The notes under the pieces are model-generated. The model was given only the letters and a program-made list of their open reading frames with translations, was not told the origin of the DNA and ran no database searches. The translations under genes and the position numbers were made by a program. From positions 1-36,262 of the forward strand of contig CAYPJU010000073.1 in NCBI GenBank assembly GCA_964411125.1: a stretch of DNA of 36,262 nt. Direction: 5' to 3'. How positions within the stretch are numbered: the stretch's first letter is position 1; each line of letters begins with the position of its first letter. This document shows, one piece after another, positions 11,601-19,058 of the stretch. The stretch is from JBFIHF01 sp964411125 (GTDB taxonomy: Bacteria; Myxococcota_A; Bradymonadia; Bradymonadales; Bradymonadaceae).

Positions 11601-14575
11601 ACCAAACGACCTAACTCGTCGAACCGGTGAAGATTTCCACCTCTTCGCGAGCCGAGCACCATCGCATCGGGAGCGAGCGAGTCGCTGGAGTTCCGCTTCA
11701 CGATCTTGATCACCGAGATGCCGTCGATGATGCCCGTGGCGTCCGAATCGGACGCCTCGCCGACGCTTATGAAGAGTAGCTCCCCGCTGTCGGTCACGAA
11801 GAGCTCCGTCGCCCCCACCAACAGCGCGTCGCGAGCGTCGATACCGTCCGCTTCGACTTGCCGGTCGTAGTCGTCTGACGACGGATCCACGCTTTCCGCG
11901 CCGACGACGCGCTCAGCCTCTCCGCCGGTCAAGCGAAAGACGAACTGACCGCCCCCGAAACCGAGCCGCGCCATGAACCAGAGCGCTCCGTCGGGACCGA
12001 CCGCCATTGACTGCACGGCGCCGTCAGACTGCGCCCAGACGATCGAGTAGATCCCGTTCGAATCGACGAACCCGATGGTGCCGTCACCGCCTGTGAAGTA
12101 CGCGCCTTCGGTGGACGCGGCGATGACCGAAGCGCCGTTGATCCCTCGGCGCGCTGCGGGCTCCCCGGGGTTCGCGACCTCGGCGCACTCGGCGCATCCC
12201 GCCATCAACGTCGCTTCGTTGGTCGATGGATCCACGCGGTACAGCGCCGTACGAGTGCCGGCCCAGATCTGGGAGCCGACGACGGCGATGTCCAAAATTT
12301 CGCCCGCGATCGCGGGCCCGTCGGGCAGGCACGCACCGGCCAGTTGTTCGTAGACGCCGTCGGCGACCTGCCAGATGCAGTCGCGGTACGCGACGACGAC
12401 CTCTCCCCCTGGCAGCACGCCGATGGAGCTCCCAAGGACGGTTGCCGAGAGAGCGTCGGAACCAGAACATCCGGTGGCGTCGAAGCAGGCGCGCGACGGG
12501 GTCTCGTCGGGCTGCGTTCCTCCGGCGAGGTGCTGCCACGACCCGTTCGGTTCGCGGCGCCAGATCGCCAGCGCCCCCTGCGTGCCGGGTACGGTGAAGC
12601 CCACCACGAGTGCACCGCCCCCGGCGTTCGCGAGCAGCGGAAATCCACCGCGCATGTACGGATCCCACGGCAACTGCTCGCGCAGGTCCTGGAAGTCTTC
12701 GAAGTTCTCGATCGTCCGTTTCGGCGCCGGCAGCCGTCGTGCCGGAGCTGCCCCGGGGTAGAGCACCCGGCGCTGCGCGTCCCACGCGTGCTGCGACGCG
12801 AACTGCCAGCCCCCCAGGCCGAACGCGGCGGTCGACTTCATCGTCCCCAGGCGAACGTCGTAGAGAGCGCGCAGCGGAATCTGCCTGCGAGCCCCCCCCA
12901 CCGACTCGCCGCTCCCCGGCTCACCAAACGCGAACTCGCCGTCGACGGGGCCGGTATAGACCGCGTCGTACCAGAAGCTGAGGGTCACGTTCGCGACGAC
13001 TTCGCCCGGGACTTCGCGGCCGTAGGCGTCGAGGCCGTCCCACTCGAAGTCGAAGGTCAGACCTTCCGCCGCGACGAGATCGGACTGGAACAGGCGGCCG
13101 GCGAGCGCGACGTCCACCGTGACGCGCCGAACGCCATCGTCGACGCCGTCGGGAAAGACGTCGATCGAGAAGGAGCGGCCGCGACCCGCCACGCGATCGC
13201 TACGGTACGAGAGGGTCAGATCGGTGCCGTAGACGGGCAGCGTCTTTCCGAGCACGCGGTTCTCGCACTCGATGACGGAGCCCGCCGTTTCGCACGGATC
13301 GGTGGCCGAATCGGGGATCGAGTCGAAGGTACTGGGCGGCACCACACCGTCGGGCGGCGGCGACACGATCGCGCCGGGGAAGTTGAGGTCCACGGGGCTG
13401 AAGTGCTCGACGCTCGCCAGCCAGAACGTCTCCCCGACGTCGTACAGCTTCGATGCGGCACCGTGAACCGCGCGCCCGTCGAAGCCGCTCTCGTCGAGTT
13501 CGGCCGCCGACTCGGCCTTGCCGTCGCCGTCGATGTCGACCCCGCCGCTAACGAGCTGGGCGACGCGGCCGTTTTGCTGCGCCTGCCACGAAGAGAGGCT
13601 GCGATCGTACGAACCGCTCGGAACCACGGTCCCCGCTCCGAGCCCCAGGAAATTGTCGAGAAAGAGCGTGACGGGACGCGTGAAGCGAACGCCGTCGGCA
13701 CCGACTCCCCGCGCCTGATCGACCGTGAGCTCCGCCGCGTAGGTGTACTCGGTCGCCTCGGGTAGGTCGGCCGGCATCGCGTCGAGCCCCGTATCGCCGA
13801 CCGTGTACTCGGTGGCACGCACGTCGACGTGTTCGACTTCGTATTCGACGCCATCCTGACCGGTGAACTGCGCCAGCGTTCCGGGGCTGAAGTAGAACGC
13901 GAGCGCCCGGTTGCCATCGTCGTCCTCCGCGGTCGATGCGACGTGCAGTCCGCCGATGCGAAGGTCGATGCTGGACGACACCTCGTCGTACGGGGTCATC
14001 ACGATCGGCGGCACCGACGAATAGTCGCCGGTTCGCGGTATCACGCGGCGGTCCACGGCCGGCGCCTGGAAGGATTCGAACCGCACCACCGCAGCGCCGC
14101 CGCCGGAAGTTACCAGATCGATCTGGCCGTCCGCCCGTGAGTAGGTCCAACCCAGCTCGGGCCGACCCACGACCGACGCACGGACGCCCGCCAGCGGCTC
14201 GCCATCCAGATTCATGACGGCGCCGCGCAGGACCGAGAGTTCGTTTTCGTCGAGCCCCGTCGGGTCGAGGCCGCGGATTACCGGGTCGTCCGCTTCCCAC
14301 AAGAACCGCACGGAGTCGGCGAACCCCGGCAACCCCCGCAGCTGAGGCGCAACCGGCGCCTCGGGGACGTTCACGCATTCCGGCCGAAGCTGGCACACCG
14401 CGAGGTCGCAAAAGATCGCCTCTCTTTCGTCCGACGCACAGGCGTCGAACACCTGCATCTCGTCGCCGGTCACTTCGTCAGTCTCGTCGCCACACCTCGA
14501 GCACGACGACACGACAGCGACGACTACGACCCCCGCTGCCGAACGCCAGAAACGTCTTCTTACCCTGCTTTTCAT
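8678..14575 (-). CDS. giant teneurin-like RHS/YD-repeat lipoprotein with toxin-like C-terminus
   Basis: A 1965-residue lipoprotein (lipobox VSSC, Cys25) with a strong ribosome-binding site (GGAGGGGAAGC before ATG 14575). Domains in order: a TTR/carboxypeptidase-regulatory-like domain (about 115-193; DGEPLAGVRASVV, then GWTYSRADGQIDLVTSGG at 142-159); an uncharacterised beta-rich region; a plug-like domain (about 452-600; LSYRSDRVAGR, DFEWDGLDAYGREVPG at 509-524, GLGGWQFASQHAWD at 586-599); an NHL-type propeller (about 618-963); a YD-repeat shell (about 982-1782); the RHS core end (GRWLAPDRLS, about 1783-1824); then a 141-residue tail. The tail starts with an Ala-rich hydrophobic stretch and holds GPTDAIKHC, EWKHE and EEMDLHNNACG, resembling DUF6973-type tails of polymorphic toxins. 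This order is that of the teneurin core. The protein is probably a lipid-anchored YD cocoon holding its tail, with the overlapping downstream gene as possible immunity protein. Confidence 0.92.
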   Translation of the reverse strand: MKSRVRRRFWRSAAGVVVVAVVSSCSRCGDETDEVTGDEMQVFDACASDEREAIFCDLAVCQLRPECVNVPEAPVAPQLRGLPGFADSVRFLWEADDPVIRGLDPTGLDENELSVLRGAVMNLDGEPLAGVRASVVGRPELGWTYSRADGQIDLVTSGGGAAVVRFESFQAPAVDRRVIPRTGDYSSVPPIVMTPYDEVSSSIDLRIGGLHVASTAEDDDGNRALAFYFSPGTLAQFTGQDGVEYEVEHVDVRATEYTVGDTGLDAMPADLPEATEYTYAAELTVDQARGVGADGVRFTRPVTLFLDNFLGLGAGTVVPSGSYDRSLSSWQAQQNGRVAQLVSGGVDIDGDGKAESAAELDESGFDGRAVHGAASKLYDVGETFWLASVEHFSPVDLNFPGAIVSPPPDGVVPPSTFDSIPDSATDPCETAGSVIECENRVLGKTLPVYGTDLTLSYRSDRVAGRGRSFSIDVFPDGVDDGVRRVTVDVALAGRLFQSDLVAAEGLTFDFEWDGLDAYGREVPGEVVANVTLSFWYDAVYTGPVDGEFAFGEPGSGESVGGARRQIPLRALYDVRLGTMKSTAAFGLGGWQFASQHAWDAQRRVLYPGAAPARRLPAPKRTIENFEDFQDLREQLPWDPYMRGGFPLLANAGGGALVVGFTVPGTQGALAIWRREPNGSWQHLAGGTQPDETPSRACFDATGCSGSDALSATVLGSSIGVLPGGEVVVAYRDCIWQVADGVYEQLAGACLPDGPAIAGEILDIAVVGSQIWAGTRTALYRVDPSTNEATLMAGCAECAEVANPGEPAARRGINGASVIAASTEGAYFTGGDGTIGFVDSNGIYSIVWAQSDGAVQSMAVGPDGALWFMARLGFGGGQFVFRLTGGEAERVVGAESVDPSSDDYDRQVEADGIDARDALLVGATELFVTDSGELLFISVGEASDSDATGIIDGISVIKIVKRNSSDSLAPDAMVLGSRRGGNLHRFDELGRLVETFDSVTGGTVRSFEYGEFGVTAVVDPDRGRTTIERAADGSPTAIVAPGGLRTELTTDSDGNLASVTHADGASYRIESSAGLIGSWTEPGNHTTTYQWDARGGLARVDDPAGGWKTLTEDDGAVTLETSSGRTTSYTSLAIGGGWGGGKRVVDRSGNEWLTETSDGSTTTQHPDGTIVVREVEPDPRLGPLTEVVTRRVTTTPSGLSQEMTRQRAYEYVQAPLEVATLTETTTVNGAVTVEEFDAAQRTRTVTSPEGRQFVQGFDEQGRVVSHDDGVFEPVVFEWFDDGEPASIRQGNRELLWTRDDDGFVTAVDRAGDRTEFGVDELGRTVTAMRGGAMWTTSWDPRGYVSNLASDDLSVDVGWDPRGLLAATEVPGAGDHTYDWSVDRDLESFVLPDGTTGTFETDAGGRPTGMTIPGRTAERTWNDVGQVTRWTTDDTQLAYEWDGFLMSSIRQTVGPADVEVARTFDDDFFVVARDVGPFTLMYDHDDDGLLVEASGMTIVRGEAGEIVETSIGDVVTAYTYDTYGRQVGMSTTFDGAELYAYSVELDDGDRVVASTERVAGAQVRLTYERDALGQLTGVARDGASAETYDWAALGRRTTANGASAAYDADGRLTSQGAFGLAYDANGRVDELTTAADSLALEHDALGNLVAVVDASNARTEFVYDARGYRVGMFSDGVFARGWIYDDDRVPIAQVDSSGDVDAAFTYATRGNVPDLVHTASGDLRLVTDWRGSVRMAVDVATGQVVQERDYDAFGVPTSTVGRDVQPFAFAGGLDHGLPMYAFSSRFYAPEIGRWLAPDRLSTRGGSLDLWLYVAGDPVSFYDRDGDWIHIAIGGAAAAAALAGWGNWFYDDQEAKARDVLADWKSENSGCSGFRNGPTDAIKHCTILCTLQKTYGSTAATSFGYVNEWKHELYGGGPKDEEEMDLHNNACGIEYAETEPETPCLDRCKQGFHEQDLVTLDKSKWTCP

Positions 14576-14620
14576 GCTTCCCCTCCACCCAGATACCCAG
14601 AGGTTATGGAAACTTCTGCA

Positions 14621-14638
14621 CCCCGTCCAGAGACGGGG
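14621..14638 (-). terminator. perfect 7-bp hairpin after the NUDIX gene
   Basis: CCCCGTC and GACGGGG pair perfectly around a CAGA loop, 9 bases downstream of the NUDIX gene end (minus strand) and 45 bases upstream of the RHS start. The T-run after it is poor, so it is either a weak intrinsic terminator or a structure in the RHS leader. Confidence 0.45.
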
Positions 14639-14647
14639 CAAGCCCGC

Positions 14648-15502
14648 CTATGACGGTAGGACGAGCGGCATGCGCGTCGGCCCGTCGGTCACGGGCGTCG
14701 CCAGGGCATACTCTTCGAGGTCGGGGTAGTCCGGGTCGCCGGGAAGCAGCAGCGTCGGGCGTTCACCGGATGTGTCCAGATGCGGCAAGATGACCGCCGG
14801 AAGGTTGCCGACCGTCGAAGCGAACGCCGTGTCGATCGAGTCGAACGCGGCGAGGCGTTCGAGCGTCCGAATGGTAGGCGGAGCGAGGTAGGCGTCCCCC
14901 GCCCGAAACTTGTCGAGCGCCGCGGCGGGTGTCACCCACTCGCCCGCCGTCACCTCACGCGCGTCGTGAAGCGGTTCCTGATCGACCGGAGCGCGGGCGA
15001 GGAAGAAGAACGTGTCGAAACGCTTCGACTCGAAGGTCGGGGTGATCCAGTGCGAGAAGAACGCCAGCTCGTCGCAAGGGAAGACGAGGTCTTCTTTCGC
15101 CGCCAGGTCGCTGAGCGACAGCTCGTAATTCTGTAGCTGCTCGCGGTAGTCGGCGAACGCCACCGACGTCTCGTCGTCCACCAGCCGCAGCCACGCATCG
15201 CTCCCCGAGCGACGAGCCAGCAGGACCCCGGCCTCCTCGAACGTCTCGCGGATGCCCGCGAGGTAGAGCCCCGCCGCGCGGTTGGGAGAGTCGAGCCCCA
15301 GCCGCTCGGCCGCATTCTGCGGGGTGATGTCGACGATGCGCGACAGCGCCGCATCCGTCGTGTCGTCAGGGTCTAGGCGCCCGCCCGGGTAGACCCACGC
15401 GTTCGCCATGAAAGAACTCTTCGAATGCCGCTTCACCATGAAGACCTCGAAGGTCGGCGTCGCGTCGCGAAGAATCAGGATCGTGGATGCGTCGATGATC
15501 AT
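14648..15502 (-). CDS. NUDIX hydrolase
   Basis: A 284-residue NUDIX protein, hydrolysing a nucleoside diphosphate linked to another group, or a CoA-type pyrophosphate. The Nudix box is expanded: GG at 40-41 (YPGGRLDPDD), an insert, then GIRETFEEAGVLLA with Arg85, Glu86, Glu89, Glu90 and Gly92 as metal-binding core. The long insert between the Gly pair and REXXEE and the total length resemble the NUDT19/CoA-pyrophosphatase-like group; substrate choice is inference. Cytoplasmic, no signal peptide. The ATG at 15502 has GAGG six bases upstream. A palindromic repeat sits directly in its leader (15507-15535). The gene is followed by a hairpin and then by the RHS gene on the same strand. Confidence 0.88.
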   Translation of the reverse strand: MIIDASTILILRDATPTFEVFMVKRHSKSSFMANAWVYPGGRLDPDDTTDAALSRIVDITPQNAAERLGLDSPNRAAGLYLAGIRETFEEAGVLLARRSGSDAWLRLVDDETSVAFADYREQLQNYELSLSDLAAKEDLVFPCDELAFFSHWITPTFESKRFDTFFFLARAPVDQEPLHDAREVTAGEWVTPAAALDKFRAGDAYLAPPTIRTLERLAAFDSIDTAFASTVGNLPAVILPHLDTSGERPTLLLPGDPDYPDLEEYALATPVTDGPTRMPLVLPS

Positions 15503-15506
15503 GGCA

Positions 15507-15535
15507 ACCTCGGTGGGCGGGCGTCCTCGCCCGCC
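15507..15535 (-). repeat. solo reversed copy of the 33-bp palindromic repeat
   Basis: ACCTCGGTGGGCGGGCG with its following stem is close to the reverse complement of the tandem unit at 15940-16038. It contains a perfect 8-bp inverted repeat GGCGGGCG/CGCCCGCC (15516-15523 and 15528-15535) with loop TCCT, where the tandem copies have a shorter stem. It begins 4 bases upstream of the NUDIX start codon, so in the mRNA it would form a hairpin next to the ribosome-binding site (GAGG). Confidence 0.6.
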
Positions 15536-15716
15536 TCAACCGTGAAGACCACTGTTACGCGTCGGGCGTCAGATTGGAAGGCACTTTACGGGCGGTGGAC
15601 GGTCGCGCTGGGCGGCAGTCTTTCCCACCACCATTCCACACCAACACCTTCTGGTTCTCGCCCGCCAACCTCGCTTCGCTCGGGCCCCTCTCAAGGCCCC
15701 CCGACCATCGCCCGGG

Positions 15717-15768
15717 CAGAGCTCTCCCGTCGTCGCGAAACGTGAATTTCGCGGAGGGTGGAGCTCTG
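15717..15768. repeat. 52-base two-part imperfect hairpin
   Basis: Outer arms CAGAGCTC (15717-15724) and GAGCTCTG (15761-15768) are perfect complements; inner arms CGCGAAA (15734-15740) and TTTCGCG (15747-15753) are also perfect, around a 6-base loop; a CCC/GGG pairing lies between. It could be a structured RNA element, a terminator for ChaC, or a relic of a small palindromic element. Confidence 0.5.
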
Positions 15769-15939
15769 GCCGCCTCCCGGGCCGACGAGAGCGCAAACAT
15801 CGCCGGCCCGAGAGGAACCTCTGGTCCCTTCCGTTATCGGCAGTTGGCGCGCTCCGTTGCGAACTTTCTTCTGGGCGCCCCGATGGAGAAGTTTCCATGC
15901 GGGTTTCCGCGGTCGTGGCGGTTGTCCTACCGAACGATT

Positions 15940-16038
15940 GGGTCGGGCAGGATGCCCGCCCACCGAGGGTCTGGGTCGGGCAGGATGCCCGCCCACCGAG
16001 GGTCTGGGTCGGGCAGGATGCCCGCCCACCGAGGGTCT
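15940..16038. repeat. three exact tandem copies of a 33-bp palindromic unit
   Basis: Identical units occupy 15940-15972, 15973-16005 and 16006-16038, followed by six bases of a fourth (GGGTCG). Each holds the short inverted repeat GGGC-AGGAT-GCCC. Because the unit is 33 bp it reads as a repeated 11-residue peptide in some frames, but no credible gene covers it. There are no spacers, so it is not a CRISPR array. Confidence 0.92.
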
Positions 16039-16096
16039 GGGTCGACGTGAACTGAGCGTGGCTCGCCTGGTTGCGGCCGGGCGAAGCCGTCCCAGC

Positions 16097-16621
16097 TCAG
16101 CCCGATAGCTCACGGACGAGTTGCTCGAGCTCGAACACGTGAGCGTCCTCGGCCCCCATCGCCCGCAGCGCACGGGCGAGCTCGAAGAGATACTCCGTGT
16201 TCGGGCCGCTCGGGCCGCGGGATCGAGCAATGACCCGCGCGATCTCGGATGCTTCGAGCGGTCCACCCCAGTTCGGGTTCCCCTCGGTGCCGACGTACAT
16301 CAGCGCGTCCGCCGCGATCGCTTCTCCCGCCGCGTCCACGACGCGAACCACGTGGCGCTCGTAGCCGCCCTTTTCGCGGTAGTCGAGCCGTTCGAGGATC
16401 TCTTCGGAGGTCTCCGGGTCGAGCCGGTACGCGGCTCCCCATACACGCCCCGTCGGATGCGGGACGAGGGTCACGACGCGGCCCGGTGCGCCCGGAACGC
16501 CACGGTGGTCCGTCGAGTCCTGCCAGAACCGACGTTGCCAGCCTTCGACGTAGCCGTCCCGGCGTTCGAGCGTCGCGAACCCGACCTTCCAGATGAGGCT
16601 ACCGTATCCAAAGATCCACAC
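16097..16621 (-). CDS. ChaC-like gamma-glutamylcyclotransferase
   Basis: A 174-residue cytoplasmic enzyme of the ChaC family, which cleaves glutathione to 5-oxoproline and Cys-Gly. The N-terminal substrate-binding motif YGSL is at residues 6-9 (WIFGYGSLIW), and the catalytic Glu is the one in LDYREKGGY (Glu83). Length matches the family. The start is GTG at 16621, one base after the TGA of the upstream GGGWT-domain lipoprotein, so the two genes are probably co-transcribed and translationally coupled; no functional link between them is obvious. Glutathione turnover in this window may relate to the glutamate-cysteine ligase-like gene at the right end, though the two are 18 kb apart. Confidence 0.9.
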   Translation of the reverse strand: MWIFGYGSLIWKVGFATLERRDGYVEGWQRRFWQDSTDHRGVPGAPGRVVTLVPHPTGRVWGAAYRLDPETSEEILERLDYREKGGYERHVVRVVDAAGEAIAADALMYVGTEGNPNWGGPLEASEIARVIARSRGPSGPNTEYLFELARALRAMGAEDAHVFELEQLVRELSG

Positions 16622-16622
16622 G

Positions 16623-17645
16623 TCAGCGTACGAACACCAAGCCCTGGAGATCGTCGAAGCCGCCCGCGTGGCAATTGCCTCCCACCAACGGAAAGCGGAA
16701 CCCGTGGGAGTAGAGGCCCATCTCGAGGTCCTCGCCGTCGCCCATGTAGAAGTGACTCAGGAAGGTGTATCCCCACCGGGCGAGGAACTGCGGCTCTTCG
16801 TTCACGCACGGGCCGCGACGGTACTCGAGGCGCATCGAGCGGGAGCTCGCGACCTCGCTGTCGATGAAGCTCCCCGGGAACGGCCGGAATACATACATCG
16901 GGCCATCGGGGCGGATGGCGTTCGGAACGTCGGGGTCATCGGTCGTGGCAGTGAGCATCACTTCGTTGAACTGCAGACCGACCGACTGCGGAGCGAGGGA
17001 GTAGGGCCCGGTCGAATTGACGGTCCCGACCGTATGGGTCCATCCGATCGGCGCCGAGCTCGGGACCAGGGTCGACCGCCCGACGAGCGTCCACCCCTCG
17101 TCGCCGACGATGTAGCAGTATCCCACCCACGGAACGCCGGCCGAGCCGACGAACTGGTAGTACCCGGTCGTGCGACCGCCCTGCCGTGCGAGCTCGTCGC
17201 AGTCGGGTGCCATGGTCGGTTGGGGGTCGGGATCCGGGGGAGGTTCGACGCCGTTGTTCGAGGGATCGACCCCGTTGTTGGACGGATCGATGCCGTTGTT
17301 GCCGATGCCGTTGTTGCCGACACCGTTGTTGNNNNNNNNNNNNNNNNNNNNNNNNNNNNNNNNNNNNNNNNNNNNNNNNNNNNNNNNNNNNNNNNNNNNN
17401 NNNNNNNNNNNNNNNNNNNNNNNNNNNNNNNCGCCGTTGTTGGCGTCGCCGTTGTTCCCATCCCCGTTGTTGCCGTCGCCGTCCGGAACGTCGCCCGGCC
17501 ATAGACATCGTGCGGCAGCGCAAACGCGGCCATCGCGACACTCGTCGTCGGAGACGCAGCCGGGGTCCGACAGATCACAGCCAGACGTGAACGCAGCGAG
17601 AGCGACCAGGCCTGCTCCGCCGAGGGCGATCGTACGAAGTTTCAT
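16623..17645 (-). CDS. lipoprotein with NNG linker and fibrinogen-like GGGWT-type domain (contains scaffold gap)
   Basis: About 340 residues if the 100-N gap is taken at face value. Ribosome-binding site GGAAGG precedes ATG 17645; signal peptide ends in lipobox TSGC. A short Cys-rich segment (DPGCVSDDECRDGRVC) follows, then a linker of repeated NNG/GNNG units, interrupted by N at 17332-17431, then PSNNGV repeats. The C-terminal domain begins DCDELARQGGRTTGYYQF and holds YCYIVGDEGWTLVGRS, resembling the bacterial fibrinogen-like 'YCD..GGGWT' domain, with paired cysteines later. Both sides of the gap are in the same frame given 100 bases, but the true gap length is unknown. Likely surface-exposed and ligand-binding; the partner is not known. 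Coupled to the downstream ChaC gene. Confidence 0.85.
   Translation of the reverse strand: MKLRTIALGGAGLVALAAFTSGCDLSDPGCVSDDECRDGRVCAAARCLWPGDVPDGDGNNGDGNNGDANNGXXXXXXXXXXXXXXXXXXXXXXXXXXXXXXXXXXNNGVGNNGIGNNGIDPSNNGVDPSNNGVEPPPDPDPQPTMAPDCDELARQGGRTTGYYQFVGSAGVPWVGYCYIVGDEGWTLVGRSTLVPSSAPIGWTHTVGTVNSTGPYSLAPQSVGLQFNEVMLTATTDDPDVPNAIRPDGPMYVFRPFPGSFIDSEVASSRSMRLEYRRGPCVNEEPQFLARWGYTFLSHFYMGDGEDLEMGLYSHGFRFPLVGGNCHAGGFDDLQGLVFVR
17332..17431. other. 100-N scaffold gap
   Basis: Exactly 100 N, a size commonly used as a placeholder. Both edges are inside GTTGTTGCCG-type repeats that encode the NNG linker on the minus strand, so the gap is most likely an unresolved tandem repeat rather than missing genes. 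Confidence 0.97.
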
Positions 17646-17734
17646 CGAGGTACCTTCCTGTCGGGGCGCCGCAAAGCTTCCAATCAAGGCCGAAGATCGC
17701 TTCGGCTGTTCATCCGCCATCGTTCTACCACCGT

Positions 17735-17763
17735 TTGCGTCGCGACGCAGGGAGTTCGATACT
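17735..17763 (+). promoter_or_regulatory. candidate sigma70-type promoter for the kelch lipoprotein
   Basis: TTGCGT (17735-17740) and GATACT (17758-17763) are separated by 17 bases, about 57 bases before the ATG at 17820, in the divergent region between two lipoprotein genes. The match to TTGACA/TATAAT is partial. Confidence 0.35.
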
Positions 17764-17819
17764 GTGCCCCGTCCACCACGATCCGCCGCTACTTCCGTGG
17801 TCCCGAGCCAAGGTTCACC

Positions 17820-18908
17820 ATGAAACGCCTGCTGGCAGTCTCCCTGTTGTTCGCCGCTTGCTCCAGCGACGACGGAACCTCCAACGCCTCGTCGGACATC
17901 GGGGTGCCGGACCTCGCCTCTGCCGACGCCTCCGACACGGGCGGGGACCTCGGGGGGCCCGACTCGGGAGCCGTCGACGAAGATCTCGGCGACACCAACG
18001 ACGTTCGCCCGGATCAAGGAGCGATCGCCACGGGCTGGTCGACGCGCGCCGAGCTCGGAGAAGGAGCGCGGCAGGAAACCGTCGTCCTCGCTCTCGACCA
18101 GAAGATCTGGGTCATCGGTGGCTACGACGAGCGCCTGCAGATGTCCGCGCTCAACGAAGTCTACGACCCCCAGACGGACACCTGGAGCCGCGCAGCCGAC
18201 TTTCCCGTCCGCGCCCACCACATGAACGCGGTCGTGTACGACCAGAAGATCTGGGTCACGGGGTTCCTCGTGGGAGGCTTCGCCGCGGACGGCCGGTCGT
18301 TCGTCTACGATCCCCAGAGCGACGCATGGTCCCCGGGCCCCGATCTGCCGAGCGGGCGGGAGCGCGGCTCGTCGGCGACCGGCGTCATCGACGGCAAGAT
18401 CTACGTCGCTGGCGGGCTTCGCGGCGGCGCCGTCGCCGACTTCGACGTGCTCGATCCCGACGGCGGTGTATGGACGGCGCTCCCCGACGTCCCGCGGACC
18501 GTCGACCACATGGGCTTCGGCGTCGTCGACGGCACGCTCGTCGTCGCGTCGGGGCGCGACGGCTCGATCGGGTCCGTCAGCGGCGACGTCGATCTGTTCG
18601 ATCCCGACGTCGGGAGCTGGCGAAGCGGCGCCCCGATCCTCACGCCTCGCGGCGGGGTCGCGTCGGCGGTGCTCGACGGAAACCTGTACGTGATCGGGGG
18701 GGAAGGCAACGACGACGACCCGAGCGGCGTGTTTCCCCAGGTGGAGAGGTATGACCTCGGAGCAGACGCGTGGGAGACGATGCCGGCGCTGCCAACCCCC
18801 GTGCACGGCGTCTACGCGGCGGCGCTCGATGGAGTCATCTACGTCCCCGGAGGCGCGACCCGGCAGGCATTTGCGGCCGTCGACGTCCACCAGGTGTTCG
18901 TTCCCTAG
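17820..18908 (+). CDS. kelch-repeat lipoprotein
   Basis: A 362-residue predicted lipoprotein. Short signal peptide with lipobox FAAC (Cys14), then an Asp/Gly-rich linker to about residue 70 with repeated D.G and DLG units. The remainder is a kelch-type beta-propeller: repeats such as KIWVIGGYDERLQ, VYDPQTDTWSRAADFP, IYVAGGLRGGAV and LYVIGGEGNDDD show the Gly-Gly and the Tyr...Trp spacing, roughly six blades. No catalytic site is visible; a binding role at the cell surface is the reasonable guess. It is divergent from the GGGWT lipoprotein and is followed by a G-rich potential quadruplex directly after its stop. Confidence 0.9.
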   Translation: MKRLLAVSLLFAACSSDDGTSNASSDIGVPDLASADASDTGGDLGGPDSGAVDEDLGDTNDVRPDQGAIATGWSTRAELGEGARQETVVLALDQKIWVIGGYDERLQMSALNEVYDPQTDTWSRAADFPVRAHHMNAVVYDQKIWVTGFLVGGFAADGRSFVYDPQSDAWSPGPDLPSGRERGSSATGVIDGKIYVAGGLRGGAVADFDVLDPDGGVWTALPDVPRTVDHMGFGVVDGTLVVASGRDGSIGSVSGDVDLFDPDVGSWRSGAPILTPRGGVASAVLDGNLYVIGGEGNDDDPSGVFPQVERYDLGADAWETMPALPTPVHGVYAAALDGVIYVPGGATRQAFAAVDVHQVFVP

Positions 18909-18927
18909 CGGATCCGGTCGCCCGAGC

Positions 18928-18952
18928 GGGACGCGGGGAGCGGGAAGCGGGG
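18928..18952 (+). other. G-quadruplex-type motif after the kelch gene
   Basis: Four G-runs (18928-18930, 18935-18938, 18942-18944, 18949-18952) with loops of 4, 3 and 4 bases meet the usual G3+N1-7 pattern on the coding strand, 19 bases after the stop codon. GC-rich sequence makes such motifs easier to get by chance. Confidence 0.55.
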
Positions 18953-19058
18953 AGTGGCTCCGTCCCCCCGCGCGCGCAAGCTGATCCGGCCGAGCACAGC
19001 CGCGTCAGGGCGCCGTTCCTGTTGATTCGACGCCCGAACCGGACTACTCCTTCCGCCC

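Larger units (their letters stand above)
15503..16096. other. 594-bp gene-free region with palindromic repeats
   Basis: No open frame here looks like a protein. The region holds, left to right, a solo palindrome at the NUDIX leader, a 52-base imperfect hairpin, and three tandem 33-bp repeats just after the 3' end of the ChaC gene. Both flanking genes are on the minus strand, so it is the 3' region of ChaC and the upstream region of NUDIX. Confidence 0.8.

Noticed and set aside
14597..14608. 12-mer CCAGAGGTTATG also present at 34116-34127 as a shared promoter element
   Set aside because: Chance repeats of 12 bases are expected in 36 kb and the two lie in different orientation to their genes.
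15940..16038. Possible CRISPR array
   Set aside because: Units are directly adjacent with no spacers and only three in number; no cas genes.
15691..16266. Open frames through the 33-bp repeats giving a repeated 11-residue peptide
   Set aside because: The repeat is non-coding: unit length divisible by 3 keeps frames open, and there is no start context or domain.
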